Shown here piece by piece: positions 28,932 to 35,178 of a stretch of 35,178 nucleotides of DNA (its first letter is position 1; the number at the start of each line of letters is the position of its first letter). The position numbers and the translations under genes are program-made. Below the pieces are notes generated by a model, which did no database searches, was not told where the DNA came from, and was given only the letters and a program-made list of their open reading frames with translations. Source of the stretch: CAXGTL01 sp964012725 (GTDB taxonomy: Archaea > Nanobdellota > Nanobdellia > Woesearchaeales > CAXGTL01); NCBI GenBank assembly GCA_964012725.1, contig CAXGTL010000010.1, positions 1 to 35,178 of the forward strand. The letters are read 5' to 3'.

Positions 28932-31286
28932 ATGGGAAAAAAAGAGGGAGTGACATTAACTGATGTTGATGCGCTTATAGACTTATTAGAAAGAAGAAAA
29001 AGAATTTCTGTTGAAGATGCAGCTAGACAGCTTGGTACAGATGTGTCTACTATTGAAAACTGGTCAAACATCTTAGAAGAACAAGACCTTGTTACAACTA
29101 AGTATAGTTTAACAACTCCATACTTAGAAATTAAACAAACAAAAGATGATAAACATGATGGATTGTTTTCTGAAAAAAATGATAAAGTTTCAAAAGATAA
29201 TGGTCATGATACAGTACCTCCACAAGAAAAACAAATAATGGAACCTAGTCTTGACATGGTTGGAAAAGAATTAACAACTCCTGAACAAGAAGATATAAAT
29301 GGGTTAATATCTCAAGTAAAAGCTTTAATTAGTGATGGTAATCTTTCTTCTGCAAAAAAAATTTATTCTCAAATAAAAAGATCATATGATTCATTGCCAG
29401 TTGTTTTTCTTCAAAGAAAGAACAAGATTGAAAATGAACTTATTCACATAAATAATGAATTATCAATTTCATTACAAAGGCAAGGACTAGAAAAAATTAA
29501 ACAAGGAACAGTTGACATAAATAAACTTCTTAAACAAGGTAATGGTTTAATTAAAAAGAAAGATATTGATAATGCAGTCCAAGTATATAATGAAGTAAAA
29601 AGTGTATATGATTCTTTGCCAAGTGGTTTTTTTAGTGAAAAAACTAAATTAGCAGAAAATATACTTAAGTTTTTTCAAAAATTGTCAACAATTACTACTA
29701 AAATCAATAATAAAAACATGGAACTGAAAACAAAAGAAATTCTTGTTTTAGTTAACCAAATAGAAGCATTTATTGCACAAAGAAATGTTGAAAAAGCAAT
29801 AGATGTTTATACTAAACTAAAAAAAGTTTATTCATCATTACCTCCAGGGTATCTTACTAAAAAATTAGATATACAGGAAAAAATGATTAACATATACAGA
29901 CAGTTAATGGTTGACAAAAAGTCTATACTTAAATCAGATGTTATTGAAAAAATAAACACAATAAAGCAGTTATTAAAGTATGCTAATGATTATATGAAGA
30001 AAAATGATATTGAAAATGGTGTGAAATCATTTAATGAAGCAAAAGCTATATTTGAAAAAATGCCAAAAGCTTTTTCTCATGAATATCATGTTGCTCAACA
30101 GATGTTATTAAAATCTTATAAACAATTGATTGAGTTGAAAGAATATGTTTCAGTTAGATCAATTAAATCAGGTTCAACAGAAATACTTAGCTTGATTCAG
30201 AAATCTAAGACAGCACACAAAAACAAAGATTATGATGTTGCTTATGATTTATATGAAAAAGCAGTTAGCCTCTATAATCATTTCCCTCATGGTTTTGATC
30301 CTAAAAAGATTGAAATCAGGACAAAAGTTTATCAACTTTATTATGATGTTGTATCTGGAAGTGATTTTATTGAACTAGGAGAACTAAATCCTTATGTCAA
30401 AAATAGATATTTAAAATTGCTTGATTTAATGGTAACTGCTCACGAAATTGTTGATAGTCAACAGTTTTCAATGATAGACCAAATCTATAATAGCATTTAT
30501 TCATTGTACAATGAATTACCTGTTGGTTTAGTAAGTAAAAAATTCTTATTAAAACAAGAAATTTCTAGAATATTCGAAATTCATAGGTTCTACCATGCAG
30601 CAATTAACTTAAGAAAATATTATAATAACAATGATATGAAGGGTTTAAGGTTTACTTTGAATTATATAAACCAAAATTATGAATCTACTGAAAAAAAATG
30701 TTATGGTTTTGTTAAACTTGTTAAGTATGTAAAATTAGAATATGAAAAATATGTTACAAAAGCATATTCAAGAGAACAAATGCTTGCTTTAAAGTTAAAA
30801 GCTAAACAACCTGGAAAATTAGAAGCTAAAGAATCTCCTAGGTTTGTTCTTCCTGAAGAAATACCTAAAAAAAGGGATGAAACTACTTTAGAGACTGAAG
30901 AAGAAGAAAGAGCAAAAATAGATAAATTGTTTAAATTAAGAAAAACTAAAAAACTTTACAAAGCTGCAATGAAAAATATTAAAGAAGGTGATTTTGTAAC
31001 TGCAACACAAGCATTGGAAAGGCTTCAAAGATTAGAACCAAGGAATAGACTTATTGAAGAAAAATTAGTTGAAGTTAGGGAACTAAGAAAAAATAAGTTT
31101 AGAGGTTCAATTACTAATAGATTAATTAATGCTAAAAAACAAAGATTAAGAAGATATATGGGTCAAAAAAATTATGGTAGTGCTTTACAAGAAGTTCATA
31201 CTATACTTGAACTAGATCCTGAAGATGAAGAAACTCAACTTCTTTTACAAGAAATAAATATGAAAAAAGATCAAGCAAGAGTGTAA
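28932..31286 (+). CDS. wHTH protein with 74-residue helical repeats, first gene of the pilus operon
   Basis: A 784-residue cytoplasmic-type protein. Residues about 10-66 form a winged helix (RISVEDAARQLGTDVSTIEN then ILEEQDLV). A charged linker follows. Residues about 120-550 hold six copies of a helical unit ending in 'Y.xLP.G[FY]...K': the Pro of each falls at 156, 230, 304, 378, 452 and 530, a 74-residue period with one 78. The last 130 residues include TPR-like helices (FVTATQALERLQRLEP, GSALQEVHTILELDPEDEET). I do not recognise a named family; similar proteins seem to accompany DPANN pilus ATPases. I infer a scaffold or regulator of the filament machine. The ATPase gene follows 6 bp later. 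Confidence 0.75.
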   Translation: MGKKEGVTLTDVDALIDLLERRKRISVEDAARQLGTDVSTIENWSNILEEQDLVTTKYSLTTPYLEIKQTKDDKHDGLFSEKNDKVSKDNGHDTVPPQEKQIMEPSLDMVGKELTTPEQEDINGLISQVKALISDGNLSSAKKIYSQIKRSYDSLPVVFLQRKNKIENELIHINNELSISLQRQGLEKIKQGTVDINKLLKQGNGLIKKKDIDNAVQVYNEVKSVYDSLPSGFFSEKTKLAENILKFFQKLSTITTKINNKNMELKTKEILVLVNQIEAFIAQRNVEKAIDVYTKLKKVYSSLPPGYLTKKLDIQEKMINIYRQLMVDKKSILKSDVIEKINTIKQLLKYANDYMKKNDIENGVKSFNEAKAIFEKMPKAFSHEYHVAQQMLLKSYKQLIELKEYVSVRSIKSGSTEILSLIQKSKTAHKNKDYDVAYDLYEKAVSLYNHFPHGFDPKKIEIRTKVYQLYYDVVSGSDFIELGELNPYVKNRYLKLLDLMVTAHEIVDSQQFSMIDQIYNSIYSLYNELPVGLVSKKFLLKQEISRIFEIHRFYHAAINLRKYYNNNDMKGLRFTLNYINQNYESTEKKCYGFVKLVKYVKLEYEKYVTKAYSREQMLALKLKAKQPGKLEAKESPRFVLPEEIPKKRDETTLETEEEERAKIDKLFKLRKTKKLYKAAMKNIKEGDFVTATQALERLQRLEPRNRLIEEKLVEVRELRKNKFRGSITNRLINAKKQRLRRYMGQKNYGSALQEVHTILELDPEDEETQLLLQEINMKKDQARV

Positions 31287-31292
31287 TGAAAA

Positions 31293-32741
31293 ATGGCAGA
31301 AGCAGGAAGATTATTAGAAACATATGAAACAAAATTAGACGAGATGATTGTTAATGTTAAAATTGTTAAATATGTAACTGAGTTTGTTCCTACATACCTT
31401 ATTTCTATATTAAATATTTCAAAAGCAACTAATTTAGTTTTAAAAAGGGTAAGGGAAGATTTTATTTCATCATTAAATCTTGGTAAAACTGAGTTAGGTG
31501 GTCCAGAAGGAGTTAAAGATGTAGAAAAAAAGTTTAAACAAGAAATTAAAATCTTGATTCAAAAATATTTTCCTAAAATTGATGACAAAACATTGAGATT
31601 GTTAACAACATACGTTGTTCAACAAAATATCGGTCTGGGAAATGTGGAAATTCTTTTAAGAGATCCTAATCTTGAAGAATTGGTTATTAATAGTGCAAAA
31701 GATCCTATCTGGGTTTATCATAAAAGACATGGATGGTTAAAAACAAATATTTATCTTAAATCAGAAGATCAAATTAGACATTATTCAACAATGATTGGAA
31801 AAGATGTTGGTAAACAAATAACTGTTCTTCAACCTTTGATGGATGCTCATCTTAAAACTGGAGACAGAGTTAATGCTACTTTAAATCCAATATCTTCATT
31901 TGGTAACACAATTACTATCAGAAAGTTTGCAGCTCGACCATGGACAATTACTGATTTCATTAAAGCAAAAACTACATCTTATGATGGCGCTGCTTTACTA
32001 TGGCTAGGGATGCAGCACGAATTATCAATCTTAGTTGCAGGTGGAACAGGATCTGGTAAAACTTCCATGCTTAATGTGGTAGCTAACTTTCTTCCACCCA
32101 ATCAAAGAGTAATTAGTATTGAAGATACACGTGAACTTCAGCTTCCAGACACACTTCATTGGGTTCCAATGGAAACTAGGATGGCAAACCCTGAAGGAAA
32201 AGGAGAAGTTACTATGCTTGACTTAGTTGTAAACTCATTAAGAATGAGACCTGATAGAATTATTGTTGGAGAAATTAGAAGACAAAAAGAAGCAGAAGTA
32301 TTGTTTGAAGCAATGCATACAGGACATTCAGTATATGGTACAATACATGCAAATAATGCAAAAGAATGTGTTATTCGTTTAACAAATCCTCCTATTGATA
32401 TTCCTAAATTAATGCTTCCTGCATTGAATCTTATACTAGTTCAGCACAGAAATCGTAGAACTGGTGCAAGAAGGTCATTACAGATTGCAGAAACAACTGA
32501 GTCAGGGGATCCAAATGTTTTGATGCAGTTAGATATGCAGAAAGATATTTTGGTTAGAAAAAATAAATCAGAATCTATGATGAAGACTATTAATCTTTAT
32601 ACTGGTATGACTGAAAAGGAATTGTTTAAAGACTTAGCTGATAAAAAAGTTTTATTAAAAGATTTAGTTAAAAGAAATATTACAGATATTCATAAAATAG
32701 GATTAATATTTGCTGAGTATTATACTAAGCATTTAAAATAA
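31293..32741 (+). CDS. Type II/IV secretion-system ATPase (ArlI/TadA/VirB11 family)
   Basis: A 482-residue motor ATPase. Walker A is GGTGSGKTS (250-258), the Asp box EDTRELQL (277-284), Walker B RIIVGEIR (322-329) and the His box MHTGHSVYGTIHANNA (341-356). An N-terminal domain of about 220 residues contacts the membrane platform in this family. Such ATPases power assembly of archaella, type IV pili and Tad pili; the partners here (two half-size platform proteins and a pilin) fit a Tad-like or adhesion pilus more than an archaellum, because no archaellum genes (arlC-H) are visible. It overlaps no gene and lies 6 bp from the repeat protein. Confidence 0.9.
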   Translation: MAEAGRLLETYETKLDEMIVNVKIVKYVTEFVPTYLISILNISKATNLVLKRVREDFISSLNLGKTELGGPEGVKDVEKKFKQEIKILIQKYFPKIDDKTLRLLTTYVVQQNIGLGNVEILLRDPNLEELVINSAKDPIWVYHKRHGWLKTNIYLKSEDQIRHYSTMIGKDVGKQITVLQPLMDAHLKTGDRVNATLNPISSFGNTITIRKFAARPWTITDFIKAKTTSYDGAALLWLGMQHELSILVAGGTGSGKTSMLNVVANFLPPNQRVISIEDTRELQLPDTLHWVPMETRMANPEGKGEVTMLDLVVNSLRMRPDRIIVGEIRRQKEAEVLFEAMHTGHSVYGTIHANNAKECVIRLTNPPIDIPKLMLPALNLILVQHRNRRTGARRSLQIAETTESGDPNVLMQLDMQKDILVRKNKSESMMKTINLYTGMTEKELFKDLADKKVLLKDLVKRNITDIHKIGLIFAEYYTKHLK

Positions 32742-32791
32742 GTAAAAGGAATGCAAATTCCTAACAAAGTAGTAAAAGGGGTGGAAATTTA

Positions 32792-33589
32792 TTGAGTAAT
32801 GTTGTTCATTTAGTAAAGAAAGTATTCCCTAAATTAGAGCATGACCTAGTTTCTGCTAGATTAGATTTTACAATTGAAAAATATGCAAAAAAGATTATGA
32901 TGCAATCACTTTTTGTTTCTATATTTTTTGCTTTTATTGGATTTTTTGTTTTAGGTATTAAGATTGCTATTCCTGTATTAATTGTAGCTTTCTGTGGTGG
33001 TTTTTGGTTCTTTGGTAATTATCCTAAATCACTTATCAAAAAAAGAGAAAAAGATATTAATAGAAATCTTTTGTTTGCAGGAAGGTATCTTCTTATTAAG
33101 CTTGAATCTGGTGCTCCATTATTTTTGTCTATGATTGGTGTTTCAAAATCATATGGAGAAGCAGGAAAAGCATTCAATGATATTGTACAAGATATTAACT
33201 TTGGAAGTTCAATTGAAAATGCAGTTGATAGAGCAATTAAATATAATCCTTGCAAAGGTTTGACAAGAATTTTATGGGAATTATCTAATTCAATTAAAAC
33301 AGGAACAGACATTACTAAGTCTATGGACGCTATTTTAGAACAAATTAGTTCTGAATATATAATTGAGATAGAGAAATATGGTAAAAAACTTAATTCTCTT
33401 ATTTTGTTTTATTTAGTAGCAGCAATTATTTTTCCTTCATTGGGATTAACAATGTTTGTTGTGATTTCAAGTTTTATTAATATTAAAGTTCCTGGTATTA
33501 TATTTTATGTTATTGGAGCAATGTTAGTAGGGATTCAATTATTTTTTATAGCATTATTTAGGGGAGCGAGGCCTGCAGTTAATTTATAA
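32792..33589 (+). CDS. TadB/TadC-like pilus platform protein, first copy
   Basis: A 265-residue membrane protein with helices near residues 35-55, 58-76, 200-225 and 230-252, and a cytoplasmic GspF/T2SF-type helical domain between. NRNLLFAGRYLLIKLESGAP followed by LSNSIKTGTDITKSM and QISSEYIIEIEKYGKKLN is the repeated Gly-turn pattern of T2SF domains. It is half the size of ArlJ, so it resembles the split TadB/TadC pairs. The start is TTG 32792, decided by the strong ribosome site GGGGTGG (32779-32785); no ATG fits. Confidence 0.82.
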   Translation: MSNVVHLVKKVFPKLEHDLVSARLDFTIEKYAKKIMMQSLFVSIFFAFIGFFVLGIKIAIPVLIVAFCGGFWFFGNYPKSLIKKREKDINRNLLFAGRYLLIKLESGAPLFLSMIGVSKSYGEAGKAFNDIVQDINFGSSIENAVDRAIKYNPCKGLTRILWELSNSIKTGTDITKSMDAILEQISSEYIIEIEKYGKKLNSLILFYLVAAIIFPSLGLTMFVVISSFINIKVPGIIFYVIGAMLVGIQLFFIALFRGARPAVNL

Positions 33590-33674
33590 TGAAAATTCAA
33601 AATTTAAAGAATTTTGAAATTCATTGACAATGAAAATTAACAAATTTTCAAGCATGCAAATCTAAAATTTGCAT
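33590..33674 (+). promoter_or_regulatory. Three tandem stem-loops between the two platform genes
   Basis: In 100 nt between the genes there are three separate perfect hairpins: 9 bp (33596-33604 with 33610-33618), 8 bp (33631-33638 with 33643-33650) and 8 bp (33654-33661 with 33667-33674), loops 4-5 nt. None is followed by a T-run, so they look more like RNA processing, stability or translation-tuning elements than terminators. Confidence 0.6.
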
Positions 33675-33689
33675 AAATCGGAGATTTAA

Positions 33690-34724
33690 ATGAAAAGAGA
33701 TAAGAAAAAGGAATTTTTGAAAAAGTTTGGAAAAGCATTTTTGCCAGAGAAAGCTAGGCCAAAAATCAGAGATTATTTACAAAGGGCAGGCATTTATCAA
33801 ATTCCTTATGTTTTGTTTGGAGGATTGTTTTGGTTAAGTTCAATTCTTACTTTAATTGTATTTGTTTTATTATGGTCTAAGATAAGTACATTTGCTACAA
33901 ATGCTTTATTCATGTTTATCACTGTGTTTGTTGGGTGGTTTGCAATTCATTTAGCAATTGCTTTTTTAATAATGGCTCTTGTTTATTTTTATTTTGATTA
34001 TAAAATTTATAACAGAACAAAACAAATAGAAAAGGTTCTTCCTGATTTTTTAACTGTTTTTTCAGAGAATCTTAGAACTGGTATGACTACTGATAAATCT
34101 TTGTGGAGATCTGTTAAACCTGAGTTTGGTGTTTTAGCATCTGAAATCAAGATTGCAGCTAAACAAGTTTTGACAGGGAAAGATATTGAAAATGCTTTAG
34201 ATGATTTTTCTACAAAATATGATTCTCCAACTTTGAACAGATCTTTAAAATTAATTGTTGAGGGTATGAAGTCTGGTTCAGAGATTGCTTCTATAATTGA
34301 TAAAGTTGTTGAAGATATTAGAAAAACAAACGATCTTAAGAAAAGGATGGCAACAAATGCATTTACTTTTATGATTTTCATAACTGTGATTGTTATTTTT
34401 ATTGCTCCTGGATTATTTGCTTTATCACAAAACCTTTTAATGATTATTGCTAAGTTTGTAACAAATTTGCAGTCAGCTGGTGTGTCTGCTACTAACTTAC
34501 CTATTCAATTTGATACTATTGCAATTGAACCAGCAGACTTTGAAACTTTTTCAAGAGCTTCACTTATTATTACATCATTTTTTTCATCATTAATAGTTGC
34601 AATTATTAGTAAAGGAGAAATGAAAGCAGGACTAAAATATATTCCTGTTTTTATGATTGGATCTTTATTATCTCATCAATTATTTATTAGTGTTTTAGGA
34701 GCATTGTTTGGAGGTATGTTTTAA
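33690..34724 (+). CDS. TadB/TadC-like pilus platform protein, second copy
   Basis: A 344-residue membrane protein with five or so helices: residues about 33-55, 60-95, 225-252, 285-302 and 320-342. The central cytoplasmic part (EKVLPDFLTVFSENLRTGMT ... SGSEIASIIDKVVEDIRKTN) is a T2SF domain. With the preceding gene it forms the probable membrane platform for the ATPase. The ribosome site GGAG lies at 33680-33683. Its stop overlaps the ATG of the next pilin-like gene (TAATG), so the two are translationally coupled. Confidence 0.85.
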   Translation: MKRDKKKEFLKKFGKAFLPEKARPKIRDYLQRAGIYQIPYVLFGGLFWLSSILTLIVFVLLWSKISTFATNALFMFITVFVGWFAIHLAIAFLIMALVYFYFDYKIYNRTKQIEKVLPDFLTVFSENLRTGMTTDKSLWRSVKPEFGVLASEIKIAAKQVLTGKDIENALDDFSTKYDSPTLNRSLKLIVEGMKSGSEIASIIDKVVEDIRKTNDLKKRMATNAFTFMIFITVIVIFIAPGLFALSQNLLMIIAKFVTNLQSAGVSATNLPIQFDTIAIEPADFETFSRASLIITSFFSSLIVAIISKGEMKAGLKYIPVFMIGSLLSHQLFISVLGALFGGMF

Positions 34725-35178
34725 TGAAACATATTAACAATAACACAAAAGTACGAACTAATAAGAAAGGACAGACTAACAAGAGAGTCTGGACTCACAA
34801 GAAAGCACAGACATTATCAATTGATTTAATGATTGGTATAATGCTGTTCATGGGAATGCTTGTTATATTTTTTGGTGTGATGATGTTTACTGCTCAACCT
34901 GCAGATGTGTCTGATCTGAATAATGAAGCAGAATATTTAGTCAATACTCTTGATTCAGAAAACTTTGGTATTATTGAAGAAAACCAAGTAAGTGAAGAAG
35001 AGCTTCAAGCATTATCAACCAAAAGTTATGAAGAAATTAAGTCAGACATTGGTGTTGGAAATGAGTTTTGTATATTTTTAGAAGATGAGAACGGAGAAGT
35101 TATTCCAATTGAGACAGATGAAGGTTTGTATGTGTATGGAGTTGGTAGTAATAAGATTGAGGTTGGAGAAAATATGAG
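34724..35178 (+). CDS. Pilin-like protein (3' end outside window)
   Basis: ATG 34724 overlaps the stop of the second platform gene; the frame is open to the window edge (151 codons). A basic, Thr/Asn/Lys-rich leader of about 34 residues is followed by AQTLSIDLMIGIMLFMGMLV and a hydrophobic helix, the class III prepilin pattern, with an unusually long leader. The ectodomain is acidic (Asp/Glu rich). I infer the major or a minor filament subunit of this operon. The end is not seen. Confidence 0.68.
   Translation, partial: MKHINNNTKVRTNKKGQTNKRVWTHKKAQTLSIDLMIGIMLFMGMLVIFFGVMMFTAQPADVSDLNNEAEYLVNTLDSENFGIIEENQVSEEELQALSTKSYEEIKSDIGVGNEFCIFLEDENGEVIPIETDEGLYVYGVGSNKIEVGENM

Noticed and set aside
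1..35178. tRNA genes and CRISPR arrays
   Set aside because: I looked for T-arm-like GGTTCRANNCC blocks and for regularly spaced direct repeats and found none.

Overview
The window looks like part of the chromosome of a small-genome, AT-rich archaeon, most likely of the DPANN group (Woesearchaeota-like). The evidence is archaeal: ribosomal protein L10e, stand-alone Kae1, Elp3, a NOG1-type GTPase, several proteins with class III (archaellin/pilin-type) signal peptides, and an ArlI/VirB11-family ATPase. Many first genes have a TATA box centred about 26.5 nt before the start codon (NOG1, L10e, arsR, rel, kae1, 26216 and 27707), so their mRNAs are probably leaderless. Internal genes and a few leadered ones carry GGTG/GAGG ribosome sites. 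I see no tRNA, rRNA, CRISPR array, IS element or prophage.

Layout. 1-1313: the 3' end of a gene and a NOG1-like GTPase. 1389-2732: two adjacent toxin-antitoxin-like modules (Fic/Doc with a ribbon-helix-helix partner; DUF4258 with a YgiT-AbrB fusion and a tiny helix-turn-helix protein), ending next to convergent rpl10e. 3280-5004: a structured RNA element and a pilin-like gene cluster. 5092-12004: mostly housekeeping and small membrane genes (DUF1461, COG2108-type radical SAM, TatD, DUF5654, an FmrO/ArmA-like methyltransferase, a NOL1/NOP2/Sun methyltransferase, DUF4389) plus unknowns. 12007-13826: an arsR-iscS-iscU operon with an operator-like palindrome. 13892-16992: elp3 preceded by a string of tiny unknown genes. 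17352-28643: a duplicated nucleotidyltransferase protein with a possible HEPN motif, an IMPase-family phosphatase, a beta-propeller lipoprotein, a CBS protein, a long RelA/SpoT homologue divergent from kae1, a zinc-ribbon protein, a pilin-like secreted protein and a short DegT-like protein. 28770-35178: a second copy of the RNA element, then a type IV pilus/Tad-like operon (wHTH and 74-residue-repeat protein, ATPase, two half-size TadB/TadC-type membrane proteins, pilin-like protein).

The most notable signal is the pair of roughly 120-nt RNA elements (3304-3420 and 28770-28893). They share single-stranded blocks and have helices whose sequences differ but whose pairing is kept. One lies before the pilin cluster and the other before the pilus-machine operon, about 25 kb apart. 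I infer a conserved cis-regulatory RNA or small RNA linked to surface filaments; I cannot match it to a known class.

Other leads are a C-rich (G-quadruplex-capable) motif repeated at two convergent gene ends, a 19-bp direct repeat flanking an unknown gene, operator-like palindromes at predicted transcription starts, and three tandem stem-loops between the two Tad-like membrane genes.
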